A stretch of 64,000 nucleotides of DNA, taken from assembly GCF_001679725.1 (NCBI RefSeq), contig NZ_CP016282.1, positions 1,736,001 to 1,800,000 on the forward strand, in the 5' to 3' direction. The DNA comes from Cryobacterium arcticum (lineage in GTDB: Bacteria; Actinomycetota; Actinomycetes; Actinomycetales; Microbacteriaceae). The translations under genes were made by a program, and so were the position numbers. Below the pieces are notes generated by a model. The model saw only the letters and a program-made list of their open reading frames with translations. It was not told the DNA's origin and ran no database searches. Shown here piece after piece: positions 1-8,818 of the stretch. Position 1 is the first letter of the stretch, and each line of letters opens with the position of its first letter.

Positions 1-1
1 G

Positions 2-658
2 CTGATCGGCGCCGCCACCGACGGTACTGCCGCGCTGGTGCAGTCGGCTGTGATCGCCGGTCTCGTGCTGGCCGCCGCCGACGTGTTCGTGGTGCTGCGG
101 CGCAACCGCAAGCGCACCCGGATGACCAAGAAGGAGGTCACCGACGAGCACAAGAGCTCGGAGGGCGACCCGTTGATCCGCTCCCAGCGCCGGGCCCGGC
201 AACTGGCGATGAGCCGCAACCGTATGATCGCCGCGGTCGCCACCGCCGACGTGGTGCTGATCAACCCCACCCATTTCGCCGTGGCCCTGCGCTATGAGCC
301 GGGCAAGTCGGCGCCCCGCGTGGTCGCCACGGGTGCCGGGGTGATCGCCGCCCGCATCCGCGAGCAGGCGGAGACCGACGCCGTGCCCATCGTCAAGGAC
401 ATCCCGCTCACCCGGGCGCTGCACAGCGCCTGCGCGCTCGGTGACGAGATCCCGGTGGAGCTGTACAACGCGGTCGCCCGGGTGCTCGCCTTTGTGCTGG
501 CGCTCAAGACCCGCGGCTCCCGGTCAGGCGTGCACACCATGACCACCCCGCCGGCGCCCCCACCGCCGGCCCGTCACCGCGGCGCGCCCACCCCACCTGC
601 TCCCACCAGACACCCGTCGCCCCTGCCCACTCGTATCCGCACCACGGAGGCCACCTAA
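2..658 (+). CDS. flhB: Flagellar export apparatus protein FlhB, C-terminal part (5' truncated by window edge)
   Basis: FlhB is the substrate-specificity switch of the flagellar type III export gate in the inner membrane. The frame is open from base 2, so the gene starts upstream of the window and only the last transmembrane stretch and the cytoplasmic domain are visible. The self-cleavage motif NPTH is encoded at 263-274, followed by the expected FAVALRY stretch. The protein ends in a proline-rich tail of about 40 residues that is longer and less conserved than usual. Its TAA is followed at once by the GTG of flhA, so the two are probably cotranscribed. Identification is firm; only the start is unseen. 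Confidence 0.93.
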   Translation: MIGAATDGTAALVQSAVIAGLVLAAADVFVVLRRNRKRTRMTKKEVTDEHKSSEGDPLIRSQRRARQLAMSRNRMIAAVATADVVLINPTHFAVALRYEPGKSAPRVVATGAGVIAARIREQAETDAVPIVKDIPLTRALHSACALGDEIPVELYNAVARVLAFVLALKTRGSRSGVHTMTTPPAPPPPARHRGAPTPPAPTRHPSPLPTRIRTTEAT

Positions 659-2710
659 GTGAACAGCACCCTCGCGAAATTCGCCGTCCCGGTCGGAGTG
701 GTCGGCATCATCATGCTCCTTGTGGTCCCGGTGCCGGCCGTGCTCCTGGACGTGCTGATCATCGTCAACATCCTGCTGGCCCTGGTGACCCTGCTCACCA
801 CGATGTTCGTCAAGAAGCCGCTGGACTTCTCGGTGTTCCCGTCGCTGCTGCTCGTGGCCACGCTGTTCCGGTTGGGCCTCAACGTGGCCTCCACCCGGCT
901 CGTGCTCGGCCAGGGCTACGCCGGGCAGGTGATCGCGTCGTTCGGGCACGTGGCCGTCGGCGGCTCGATCATCATCGGCGCGGTGATCTTCCTGATTCTC
1001 GTCGTCATCCAGTTCGTCGTGGTCACCAAGGGTGCAGAACGGGTCGCAGAGGTGGGCGCGCGGTTCACCCTCGACGCCATGCCGGGAAAGCAGATGGCCA
1101 TCGACGCCGACCTGAACGCCGGCCTGATCACCGACGTGCAGGCCAAGGACCGCCGTGCAGAGGTCTCGGCCGAGGCCGACTTCTACGGCGCGATGGACGG
1201 CGCCTCCAAGTTCGTCAAGGGCGACGCGATCGCCGGCATCATCATCATCGTGATCAACCTGATCGGCGGCATCGCGATCGGCATGCTGCAGCGGGGCATG
1301 GAGATCGGCGACGCGCTGAACACCTACGCCCTGCTCACCATCGGCGACGGCCTGGTCACCCAGATCCCCGCACTGCTGATGGCCGTCTCCACCGGCATGA
1401 TCGTCACCCGGTCCAACGCCGAATCCGACATCGGCGCCACAGCGTCCGCCCAGCTCACCCAGTCCCGCATGGCCCTGATGATCGCCGGCGCCGCCGCCAT
1501 CCTGATGGCCCTCATCCCCGGGATGCCGATCATCCCGTTCGTCGTCGTCGGCGCCGGCCTCATCGTGCTCGCCCAACGCATCAAGGGCAACGAGGCCAGG
1601 GCCAAGGCCGGCGCGGCGGCTGCCGTGGCCGTCGAGAGCCGCGCGCCCCGGTCAGACACCGCCGAGGAGCTCATCGAGCAGATGCGCGTGCACGCCCTGG
1701 AGATCCAGCTCGCCCCCGACCTGGTCGACCTGGTGTCCGGCGCATCCGACGACCTGCTCGCCCGGGTGCGGGCGCTCCGCCGCAAGGTCGCCCTCGACCT
1801 GGGCATGGTGGTGCCCCCGGTGCGCACGAGGGACAACGTCGATCTGCCGCCGGCCACCTACTCCATCCGCATCTCGGGCGTCGAGGCCGGGCGGGGGATC
1901 GCCCCGGCCGGCAAGGTGCTCGCGCTCGGCGACAACCTGGAGTCCCTGCCGGGCACTGCGACGGTCGAACCGGTCTTCGGCCTGGTCGGCAAATGGGTGT
2001 CCAGCGAGATGCGGCCCCGGGCCGAGATGGCCGGCGCCACCGTGATCGACCGGGTGTCGGTGCTCGTCACCCACCTGTCCTCGATCATCACGGGTAACGC
2101 CGCACGGCTGCTCACCCGCGAAGACGTGCGGGTGCTCACGGATGGCGTGCGCCAGGTGAGTCCCTCCGCCGTCGACGACCTCGTGCCCGCCCTGCTCTCC
2201 CTGGCCGAGGTGCAGCGGGTGCTGCAAGGTCTGCTCGGCGAGCAGATCCCGATCAACGACCTGCCGCGCATCTACGAGGCACTGTCGGTGCGGGCCAAGG
2301 TGTCCGTAGACCAGGAGGGGCTGGTCGAGGCGGCCCGGCAGGCGCTGGGCCCCGCGCTCACCGCCCTGTATGTCGACGGCGGGGTGCTGCGGGTGATCAT
2401 GATCGAACCGGGGCTCGAGCAGTCCATGCTCGAGGGCATGCGGCCGAGCGACCAGGGCAGCCAGATCCTCCTGGACCCGGTGCGGATCGACGCCATCCTC
2501 GGCTCACTGCAGAGCGCCATCGCCACGGTCGAGGCCAGCGGACGCACGGCGGTGCTGGTCTGCGCGCCGGCCTTGCGCCCCGCCATCCGGCGCCTGGTCT
2601 CGGCGCAGTCCGGCGGCCTGCCGGTGCTGTCCTACGAAGAGGTCACCTCCGCCCGCGTGGCCATCGAGACCGTGGGGGTGGTCCGTGGAACCGCGACGAT
2701 TCCGGCTTGA
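659..2710 (+). CDS. flhA: Flagellar export gate protein FlhA
   Basis: FlhA (683 aa) forms the nonameric ring of the flagellar export gate that receives chaperone-substrate complexes. The N-terminal half is hydrophobic with several membrane segments and contains the FHIPEP-family signatures, such as KPLDFSVFPSLLL, LGLNVASTRLVL and ARFTLDAMPGKQM near residues 45-145. The C-terminal half is the soluble cytoplasmic domain. Length is normal for the family. The GTG start at 659 abuts the flhB stop codon. The 3' end overlaps the next gene by 26 bp, which suggests translational coupling in a flhB-flhA-flhF-like-csrA unit. Confidence 0.96.
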   Translation: MNSTLAKFAVPVGVVGIIMLLVVPVPAVLLDVLIIVNILLALVTLLTTMFVKKPLDFSVFPSLLLVATLFRLGLNVASTRLVLGQGYAGQVIASFGHVAVGGSIIIGAVIFLILVVIQFVVVTKGAERVAEVGARFTLDAMPGKQMAIDADLNAGLITDVQAKDRRAEVSAEADFYGAMDGASKFVKGDAIAGIIIIVINLIGGIAIGMLQRGMEIGDALNTYALLTIGDGLVTQIPALLMAVSTGMIVTRSNAESDIGATASAQLTQSRMALMIAGAAAILMALIPGMPIIPFVVVGAGLIVLAQRIKGNEARAKAGAAAAVAVESRAPRSDTAEELIEQMRVHALEIQLAPDLVDLVSGASDDLLARVRALRRKVALDLGMVVPPVRTRDNVDLPPATYSIRISGVEAGRGIAPAGKVLALGDNLESLPGTATVEPVFGLVGKWVSSEMRPRAEMAGATVIDRVSVLVTHLSSIITGNAARLLTREDVRVLTDGVRQVSPSAVDDLVPALLSLAEVQRVLQGLLGEQIPINDLPRIYEALSVRAKVSVDQEGLVEAARQALGPALTALYVDGGVLRVIMIEPGLEQSMLEGMRPSDQGSQILLDPVRIDAILGSLQSAIATVEASGRTAVLVCAPALRPAIRRLVSAQSGGLPVLSYEEVTSARVAIETVGVVRGTATIPA

Positions 2711-4073
2711 GGGTGCGTCGCTTCCGGAGCTGCGGGAACGCGTGCGCGCCGAACACGGGCGGGATGCCCGCATCGTGCGGGCCGAACAGATCACCGTCGG
2801 CGGCATCCGCGGCTACTTCGCCAAGCGGCACGTGGAGGTGACAGTTGAGGTTCCCGTCGAGGTATTCGTGGAGGTGCAGCCCGCCGGCCGTCGCCGCGGC
2901 AGGGATGAGCTCACCACCAGGCTCGGCATCGCAGCCCTGCTCGACGATGCCGACGCCGCCGAGTCCGAGCTGATCGGCATCGGGGCGGGCCCCGACCGGG
3001 CGGGCGCCGGGGCGACCGGGGCCGGTTCCGCGGGCGCTGGCACGAGTGGTGCCGATCCTGCCGGCAACGGTCCGGCCGGCGCTGGTCCGGCGGGCAGCGG
3101 TTCGACCGGAGTGGGGTCGACCGGCGTGGGCCCGGGAGGCGCCGGCGCGACCGGTGCCGGCTGGGCGGGCGCCGTATCGGGCGGTGCCGCACAGCCGGGG
3201 GAGACCGGGAGCCCCGTGGACGTCGATCCTGCCGCTCAGCCCGCTCAGCCCGCAGCGCGCCGAGCCGCGTCCGCGCGTGAGAGGCGGCCGGAAACGGTGT
3301 CGACCGGTACGCCCGACTTCGCCCGGCTGATGGACGACCTGACCTTCGCCACCGCGCCCGGCCGCGGTGGGCCGGGTCAGACGGCCCCGACGGTCGCACC
3401 GGGCACCGGTGCCGGCGCGGCCTCGTCGGGCACCGAGGCGCCGGAGCTCCCTCTCGAACTCAGCGTCGCGGCCCCTGCTCTGCTCGACGGCCCGGGCGAC
3501 CTGGTGCTGCTGGTCGGGATGCCCGACGACGTGCTCGAGGTCGTGCGACTGCTCTCGACGGGTCCAGGCGCGCCGATCAGCGCCGCCAGTGACCGGATCG
3601 TCGACAGGCGCGGCGCGCTGGCCGCCCGGGCCAGGGGAGTGGAGCAGGGCCGGAGCATCCTGGTCGCCTGCCCGGTACCCGGCCCGTTCGCGCTGTCCGG
3701 TCCCGGTGACGCGCCCGGAGCGTCCGGCTCCGACGTTGCCGCCCTGGCGGCGCTGGGCGCAGACCAGGCCTGGGCCGTCGTGCACGCCGGACGGAAGGCC
3801 GCCGACACCGCCCGGTGGGTGAGCGCCGCGCGGGCCACCATGGCCATCGACGCCCTCGCGGTGGTCGGCGCCGAGTCCACGGCAACCCCGGGCACGGTGC
3901 GCCGGCTCGGCCTGCCGATCGGGTGGATCGCCCCGGCCCAGGGATCTCCGTCGGGCCGTGTCGGCACGCAGCAGCGGGGCAGGACGCCAGTCCAGGACCG
4001 GCCAGGCACGCCCACCGACGCACGCCCGCAGCACGGCCCCGAGGGGCCGAACGACCCGTTCGCGATAGGCTGA
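2685..4073 (+). CDS. FlhF-like protein with degenerate GTPase domain and Gly-rich repeat linker
   Basis: This 462-aa product begins like FlhF: residues 1-45 have the pattern of its N-terminal domain, with a RFRLEG start, an [10 protein letters not shown] helix, DARIVRAEQ and a GGIRGYFAK turn. Residues 107-166 are twelve imperfect pentapeptides of the form GxGx(A/T). The C-terminal part (about 260-430) aligns by eye with the end of an SRP-type GTPase, including a [15 protein letters not shown] stretch like the FlhF closing motif. However, the P-loop is missing: the expected GxxGxGKT position reads [13 protein letters not shown]. FlhF normally positions flagella and binds GTP; this one probably cannot hydrolyse GTP. 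GTG start inside flhA, preceded by a purine-rich GGGGGTGG. The function is inferred from position and the N-terminus only. Confidence 0.6.
   Translation: MEPRRFRLEGASLPELRERVRAEHGRDARIVRAEQITVGGIRGYFAKRHVEVTVEVPVEVFVEVQPAGRRRGRDELTTRLGIAALLDDADAAESELIGIGAGPDRAGAGATGAGSAGAGTSGADPAGNGPAGAGPAGSGSTGVGSTGVGPGGAGATGAGWAGAVSGGAAQPGETGSPVDVDPAAQPAQPAARRAASARERRPETVSTGTPDFARLMDDLTFATAPGRGGPGQTAPTVAPGTGAGAASSGTEAPELPLELSVAAPALLDGPGDLVLLVGMPDDVLEVVRLLSTGPGAPISAASDRIVDRRGALAARARGVEQGRSILVACPVPGPFALSGPGDAPGASGSDVAALAALGADQAWAVVHAGRKAADTARWVSAARATMAIDALAVVGAESTATPGTVRRLGLPIGWIAPAQGSPSGRVGTQQRGRTPVQDRPGTPTDARPQHGPEGPNDPFAIG
3003..3182 (+). repeat. Twelve imperfect 15-bp coding repeats (pentapeptide GxGxA/T)
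   Basis: This stretch is in-frame within the FlhF-like gene and is exactly 180 bp, or twelve 5-residue units: [60 protein letters not shown]. It probably encodes a flexible linker. Such arrays often vary in copy number between strains, which is an inference here. Confidence 0.85.
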
Positions 4074-4077
4074 CCGG

Positions 4078-4356
4078 ATGCTGGTTCTCACGCGCAAACA
4101 GGGGGAAAAGATCCTCATCGGTGACGATATCGTCATCACAGTGCTCGACGTCCGCGGCGACAGCATCCGCATCGGGGTGGACGCCCCGCGCGGTATCTCG
4201 ATCCAGCGGGCCGAGATCCTCACGGCCGTCACCGAGGCCAACCTCGAGGCGAACGTGGCCGCCGGCCGGTCCGAGGAGGCCGCCGCCGACCAACTCAGGT
4301 CCAGCCTCGGCCTGCCCGCCCCGGTCACGCCCGCCCCGGTGACGCCCGCCCCGTAA
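4078..4356 (+). CDS. csrA: Carbon storage / flagellar translational regulator CsrA
   Basis: CsrA is a small dimeric RNA-binding protein that blocks translation at GGA motifs. In flagellated Gram-positives it controls flagellin together with its antagonist FliW. The first 60 residues match the family closely ([18 protein letters not shown] start, then GIDAPR-like [10 protein letters not shown]). At 92 aa it is longer than the usual 60-75 aa because of an acidic and alanine-rich tail ending in two VTPAP repeats. ATG at 4078, four bases after the preceding stop codon, so it is the last gene of this flagellar unit. A fliW gene is not in this window. Confidence 0.95.
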   Translation: MLVLTRKQGEKILIGDDIVITVLDVRGDSIRIGVDAPRGISIQRAEILTAVTEANLEANVAAGRSEEAAADQLRSSLGLPAPVTPAPVTPAP

Positions 4357-4390
4357 CCGTCCGCCCCGACGACCCGGGCCCAACTGTCAC

Positions 4391-4440
4391 CGAAGCGGAC
4401 AGGTGCACCCCCGGAGTACGGGGTGCACGTGTCCGCTTCG
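4391..4440. terminator. Bidirectional hairpin between csrA and the GH130 gene
   Basis: Arms 4391-4411 and 4420-4440 (21 bp each) pair with a single mismatch around an 8-base loop. The hairpin sits between the convergent ends of csrA (4356) and the GH130 gene (4465). There is no long T-run, but the stem strength and symmetric position fit a shared terminator. Confidence 0.75.
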
Positions 4441-4464
4441 GGACCAGTTCTGGGCGGGGAAGGC

Positions 4465-5541
4465 TCAGTCGAGCGGGCGGCGGTCCATCCGGGCCACGCC
4501 GATCTTGGAGTCGGCCATGCCGTAGAACACGTAGAGCTGACCCTCGATCTCCTCGATCGCGGTGGGGAAGACCACGTTGGGCACGATCCCGCTGGTCTCA
4601 TCGGGCGTCTCGGCCTTCAGCAGCGGTTCCTCGGTGCGGGCGAGCACGATCGTGGGGTCGTCGGCGTCCAGGATCATGGCTCCGGCGGCGTAGTTCACCT
4701 TCTGCTGCTGGTCGAACGCGCTGTTGATCACCCCGGTCACACCGTGGTGCAGCAGCAGCCAGCCCTCCGGCACCCGCAGCGGAGCGGGGCCGCCGCCGAT
4801 CTTCAGTTCTTCGAAGGCGAACTCCGGCCCGGCCAGGAACCGGTGCCCGCGCCACATCGTGAGGGCGGAGACATCCGCCAGCACCTCGGACACCGGGATG
4901 TAGCTGATCCAGATGCTCTGGCGCTGGTCGGTCACTCCGGCCGGCACCCGGATGCCCTCACCGGGGCGGGTCTCGCCCAGGTCCCACATGGGCCGGTGCA
5001 GCACCGCGAAGCTGGCCACGCCGTCCGGGGCGGTCACCGGCTCCGGGAAGAAGACCGTGTCCTTGTTGTGGAAGAGGTTGAGGTCCATGTCGAGCGCGTC
5101 GTCGTAGGCGAAGAGGGCCGGGCCCAGGCGCCGCCACTCGCGGAGGTCCTCCGACACGGCCACCGCGGTGCGCGGACCGAGCGGACCGTAGGCCACGTAG
5201 GTCATCACGTGCAGACCGAGGAGCGGCACGAAGGTCACCCGCGGATCCTCCACGCCGGCATTGTTGGCGCCGCGTTCCCAGCCACGGTCGGGGGCGAGGA
5301 CGACACCCTCGCGTTCGACACCGGTGGGCACACCGTCCTCGATGATCAGGCGCGCCAGGCCGACCCTGGAGACGTTGCCGGTGGCGACCAGGCGGGGGAG
5401 CAAGTACAGGGTGCCGTCCGGGGTGCGGCCGGTCGCGGGGTTGAGCACGCCCTCGGCCTCGAGCTCATTGCCGTCTTCCGGCGTCATGATGACGCCCATC
5501 CGGGTGAGGGTGTACGGGAATGCGGTGCTGACGGTGTGCAT
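4465..5541 (-). CDS. Glycoside hydrolase family 130 protein (mannoside phosphorylase/hydrolase)
   Basis: This 358-aa protein belongs to GH130, five-bladed beta-propeller enzymes that phosphorolyse or hydrolyse beta-mannosides, such as mannooligosaccharides or mannosyl-glucose. The family signature GVEDPRV is at about 96-102, with a catalytic-type Asp (D99) and a phosphate/sugar-binding Arg nearby. Further propeller motifs include the HHG and FYGMAD segments near the C-terminus. ATG at 5541 is preceded by AAAGG, and its start follows the permease stop by two bases. It is the last gene of the sugar-transport unit and has no signal peptide, so it should act in the cytoplasm on imported sugar. 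Phosphorylase versus hydrolase cannot be decided here. Confidence 0.87.
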   Translation of the reverse strand: MHTVSTAFPYTLTRMGVIMTPEDGNELEAEGVLNPATGRTPDGTLYLLPRLVATGNVSRVGLARLIIEDGVPTGVEREGVVLAPDRGWERGANNAGVEDPRVTFVPLLGLHVMTYVAYGPLGPRTAVAVSEDLREWRRLGPALFAYDDALDMDLNLFHNKDTVFFPEPVTAPDGVASFAVLHRPMWDLGETRPGEGIRVPAGVTDQRQSIWISYIPVSEVLADVSALTMWRGHRFLAGPEFAFEELKIGGGPAPLRVPEGWLLLHHGVTGVINSAFDQQQKVNYAAGAMILDADDPTIVLARTEEPLLKAETPDETSGIVPNVVFPTAIEEIEGQLYVFYGMADSKIGVARMDRRPLD

Positions 5542-5543
5542 GG

Positions 5544-6446
5544 CTAACCTTTCACGCCCGAGCCGATATTGCTCGAGACGAAGTGACGCTGGAACAGGAT
5601 GAACAGGAGCACTGCCGGGCCGGCCAGAACACAGGCGCCGGCCAGGATGGCTCCGAAGGGGTTGGCCGCCGTGGCGGCGACATTGCTGAGGTAGTTCGCC
5701 AGTGAGACGGCGAGCGGTTGCAGCGAGGCTTCCTTGGTGATCAGGAACGGCCAGAGGAATTCGTTCCACGGGCCGATGAAGGTCAACAGCACCACCGTGA
5801 GCAGCGCCGGCCGCACGAGCGGCAACGCGATCCGGCGCAGGATCCGCAGCTCCCCGGCGCCGTCGATGCGGGCCGCATCGAAGAGCTCCTTGGGGATCTG
5901 CAGGAAGTACTGCCGGAAGATGATCACCGCTGTCGAGTTGATGGCGAACGGCAGGATCATGCCCAGGTAGTTGTCGGCGAGGCCGTAGTCCCTGGCGATC
6001 ATCACGTACAGCGGGATCATCAGGAGCTGGAACGGAACCACCTGCACCAGCAGCGCCAGCGCGAAGGTCACTCCGCGGCCGCGCCACTGCAGCTGAGCGA
6101 GGGCGTACCCGACCAGGACACCGAACACGACCGTGCACAGGATCACGCCGCCGGTGAAGATGCCCGAGTTCAGCAGCCCCTGCAGCAGGTTGATCCGGCC
6201 GTTGATGTCGGCGTAGTTGTCGAGCGTCAAGTTGGCCGGGTTGGGGAAGGCACCCGCGATGGTCGGGTCCGGCTTGGTCTGGAGCGATCCGATGACCATG
6301 TAGTAGAACGGGAACAGGAACACCAGCGCGCCCACCAGCAGCACGACGCCGCGCAGGATGTTCTGACCACGGCTCATGCCGTCCGCCCGGTGGGTGCGGT
6401 CGGGCGCCTCAGCGGTCCTGGGCCGCTCGGTGCGTGTGCGGCTCAT
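5544..6446 (-). CDS. Carbohydrate ABC transporter permease, MalG/CUT1 type
   Basis: A 300-aa inner-membrane permease with about six hydrophobic segments, the first near residues 32-52. The cytoplasmic EAA loop that docks to the ATPase is visible as ELFDAARIDGAGELRILRRIALP (split here: ELFDAARIDGAG and RIALPLVRP, near 190-215). It pairs with the upstream permease, whose stop overlaps this ATG in an ATGA junction. The MalG-type C-terminal region is followed directly by the GH130 gene. The likely substrate is a mannose-containing oligosaccharide, inferred from that enzyme. Confidence 0.93.
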   Translation of the reverse strand: MSRTRTERPRTAEAPDRTHRADGMSRGQNILRGVVLLVGALVFLFPFYYMVIGSLQTKPDPTIAGAFPNPANLTLDNYADINGRINLLQGLLNSGIFTGGVILCTVVFGVLVGYALAQLQWRGRGVTFALALLVQVVPFQLLMIPLYVMIARDYGLADNYLGMILPFAINSTAVIIFRQYFLQIPKELFDAARIDGAGELRILRRIALPLVRPALLTVVLLTFIGPWNEFLWPFLITKEASLQPLAVSLANYLSNVAATAANPFGAILAGACVLAGPAVLLFILFQRHFVSSNIGSGVKG

Positions 6447-7402
6447 GATTCATCACCCCCGGCGAGCTTCCGCTGGATGAACGCGAGGATGAGGACACCG
6501 ATCACGAGGATCACTCCGATCGCGGCCGCCGTGTCCGGCGAGCCCTGTTCGATACCGCGCTGGTACATGATCAGCACGGGGGAGGTGGACGCGCCGTTCG
6601 GGCCGCCGCCGCCGGTGAGCAGGTACGGCTCGGTGAAGAGGTTGGCACCGGTCACGGTCGACAGCAGCAACACGAGCACCGTCGCCGGGCGCACACCGGG
6701 CACGGTGACCGAGAAGAAGCTGCGGATCTTGCCCGCCCCATCCGTCGCCGCTGCCTCGTAGAGCTCCTCGGACACGTTCTGCAGCGCGGCCAGGTAGAGC
6801 AGGATGAAGAACCCCAGGCCCTTCCAGGTGACGAAGATCGCGATGGTGGGCATGGCCCACTGCTCGTTGATCAGCCAGGCCGGATCGGGGGCAAGCGGGC
6901 CCAGGATCTGGTTGACCAGCCCGTTACCGCTGAACAGGAAGATCCACACGCCCACGACCGCGACGGATGCGGTGACATACGGCACGTAGTACGACACACG
7001 CAGGAAGGTGCGGAAACGCACCGCCTTGTTCAGGGCGCTGGCGAGGACCAGGGAGAGCACCACGGTGAGCGGCACGTTGATCAGCAGGAAGATCCCCACG
7101 TTGCCGAATGACCGGATGACGGCGGGATCGCTGAGCACCTCCTGGAAGTTGGCCAGCCCCACGAAGGGCCGGTCGACCTGGGCGCCGGGGGCGGCGAAGA
7201 AGTAATCGTGGAACGACATCCAGAAGGCGAACACCAGGGGATAGGCGAAGACCGCGAGGACGAAGATCAGGTACGGTGCGCTGAGCAGGAGCCCGAACGG
7301 GTTCTTGCCCAGCCACTGGCGCTTGCGGCGCGGGCGGGCGCCCCCGCCGGGAGGCGTTGCGGGCCTCCCGGCGAGGGGTCGTTTCGGGGTGAGGGTGGAC
7401 AT
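6443..7402 (-). CDS. Carbohydrate ABC transporter permease, MalF/CUT1 type
   Basis: A 319-aa membrane permease with a basic, proline-rich cytoplasmic start (residues 1-33) and then six or so hydrophobic segments. The EAA loop reads EELYEAAATDGAGKIRSFF with VTVPGVRP following. The gene starts five bases after the binding-protein stop and overlaps the next permease by 4 bp. No ATP-binding subunit is encoded in the cluster, so the transporter must borrow a shared ATPase of the MsiK/MalK kind from elsewhere, as is common for actinobacterial CUT1 systems. Confidence 0.93.
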   Translation of the reverse strand: MSTLTPKRPLAGRPATPPGGGARPRRKRQWLGKNPFGLLLSAPYLIFVLAVFAYPLVFAFWMSFHDYFFAAPGAQVDRPFVGLANFQEVLSDPAVIRSFGNVGIFLLINVPLTVVLSLVLASALNKAVRFRTFLRVSYYVPYVTASVAVVGVWIFLFSGNGLVNQILGPLAPDPAWLINEQWAMPTIAIFVTWKGLGFFILLYLAALQNVSEELYEAAATDGAGKIRSFFSVTVPGVRPATVLVLLLSTVTGANLFTEPYLLTGGGGPNGASTSPVLIMYQRGIEQGSPDTAAAIGVILVIGVLILAFIQRKLAGGDES

Positions 7403-7407
7403 GATGC

Positions 7408-8742
7408 CTACGGCTGCGCGATCAGGTCGTTGACCTTGGTGGCCGCGTCATCCAGGGAGCCGGCCACATCGCCGTCTCCGGTGATCACCGACTTGGTGTA
7501 CGCGTCACGGAAGGCCTGCCACACGGCGACCGAGTTGGCGACGCTGGGCACCTCGACCGTACGGGACGCCTGGTCACCGAACTGCTGGTACGCGGGGTTC
7601 GCCGCGAAGTAGTCCGGGTACACCGTGGTCAGATCGGCCCGCAGCGGCATCTGGCCGGTCAGTTCGAGCAGCTGGCCGTCCTGCTCCTCGCTGGTGGCGA
7701 ACTTCAGCACGTCCCAAGCCGTGGCCTGGTTCTCGCAGGCGGTGAACATACCCACGTTCTTGGCGTCGCTGAAGGTGTAGGTGTCCTCGGCGGGCGTGCC
7801 GGCACTGGTGGGAACCGGAACGGCGCCCCAGTTCACGGCGTCCTTGTAGACCGACACCGCCCACGGCCCGACGATCGACATGGCGGCCTGGCCGTCGGCG
7901 AACGAGTCACCCTGGTACTGCTCCTTGCCGGCGAGCCCCTCTGAGTACAGGGTCTTCCAGAACTCGGCGACCGCGGCGCCGTCGGCGTCGTTGAAGGTGG
8001 CCTCGCCGTCCTCGACGAGCTGCGTGCCGCCGGTCTCGGCCGCGTAGAGCGGGTAGAAGTCGAACCAGCTCTGGAAGAACTGGCTGGTGGGGGCCGGGTA
8101 GATGGCGTTGGGAGCTGCGCCGCTGGCGACCAGGGTGCGCGAGGTGGCGAGGAAGTCATCGTAGGTGGACAGCTGCGGGTTCTCCGGGTCGAGCCCGGCC
8201 GCGGCGAACATGTCCTTGTTGTAGAAGATCATGACGGGGTTCGACTTCCAGGGCATCTGGTAGTAGTCCCCGTCGGCGTCCTGGTACTGCGACGACGCCT
8301 CTCCGGTGCGCTCCTCGATGTAGCTGGCGCCGTCCTCGAAGCTGCTGAGATCGACCAGACCGCCCTGCTTCTGGAACTGCGGCACCGCGACGGGGGCGGT
8401 GTTGAAGACCAGGCAGGGCGCGTTGCCGGCCGTGATGGCGGCTCCGATGACCTCTTCGCTGCTCTTGCCGGCGGGGATCTCCTGGGCCTTGACCTGCTCA
8501 TCGGGGTGGTCGGCGTTCCAGGCTGAGACCATCTGCTTGCCCCACGCGATCTCGGTCTCGTTGTTGGAGTACCAGATGGTGATGTCTCCGCGGGAGTCCG
8601 AGCCGCCGGAGGAGGCGCCTCCGCTCGAGCAGGCGCCCAGGGCGACGATCATGGCGGCGGAGGTGGCTGCCGCGGCGAGGAACCTGGCGTTGCGCCGCCT
8701 GGTCTGGCGGTTCGTGCTGGTGGTGCGGGTGCGGGTATGCAT
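7408..8742 (-). CDS. Sugar ABC transporter substrate-binding lipoprotein
   Basis: An extracellular solute-binding protein of the CUT1 family, 444 aa from the chosen start. The N-terminus has a strongly basic region (TNRQTRRRN), a hydrophobic stretch and a lipobox LGAC near residue 38, so it is lipid-anchored on the outer face of the membrane. The body has features of family 1 binding proteins, such as ITIWYSNNE and the DKDMFAAAGLDPENP segment. ATG at 8742 is preferred to the in-frame ATG at 8754 because GGAG lies six or so bases upstream. It is the first structural gene after lacI (76 bp gap). Confidence 0.94.
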   Translation of the reverse strand: MHTRTRTTSTNRQTRRRNARFLAAAATSAAMIVALGACSSGGASSGGSDSRGDITIWYSNNETEIAWGKQMVSAWNADHPDEQVKAQEIPAGKSSEEVIGAAITAGNAPCLVFNTAPVAVPQFQKQGGLVDLSSFEDGASYIEERTGEASSQYQDADGDYYQMPWKSNPVMIFYNKDMFAAAGLDPENPQLSTYDDFLATSRTLVASGAAPNAIYPAPTSQFFQSWFDFYPLYAAETGGTQLVEDGEATFNDADGAAVAEFWKTLYSEGLAGKEQYQGDSFADGQAAMSIVGPWAVSVYKDAVNWGAVPVPTSAGTPAEDTYTFSDAKNVGMFTACENQATAWDVLKFATSEEQDGQLLELTGQMPLRADLTTVYPDYFAANPAYQQFGDQASRTVEVPSVANSVAVWQAFRDAYTKSVITGDGDVAGSLDDAATKVNDLIAQP

Positions 8743-8762
8743 GTGATTCTCCATTCATGAAT

Positions 8763-8782
8763 CCGCAGCGGCTCTGCTGCGG
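8763..8782. other. Small hairpin between lacI and the binding-protein gene
   Basis: CCGCAGC (8763-8769) pairs with GCTGCGG (8776-8782) across a 6-base loop. There is no T-run. On the minus strand it lies just upstream of the Shine-Dalgarno sequence of the binding-protein gene. It could be an mRNA-processing or attenuating hairpin that sets a higher level for the transporter than for lacI. Confidence 0.4.
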
Positions 8783-8818
8783 CACGGTAGTGCGGGGCAT
8801 GTCCGGCGGGACACGTCC

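Noticed and set aside
524..1576. Long minus-strand reading frame of about 350 codons opposite flhA
   Set aside because: Asp/His/Gly-rich composition typical of the antisense of high-GC genes; no motif; fully covered by flhA.
3003..3182. Collagen-like triple helix in the FlhF-like protein
   Set aside because: Glycine occurs in a period-five pattern (GxGx), not every third residue, so collagen folding is not expected.
4423..5547. Plus-strand frame of about 374 codons opposite the GH130 gene
   Set aside because: Antisense shadow rich in His, Gly and Val; no family motifs; the minus-strand protein has clear GH130 features.
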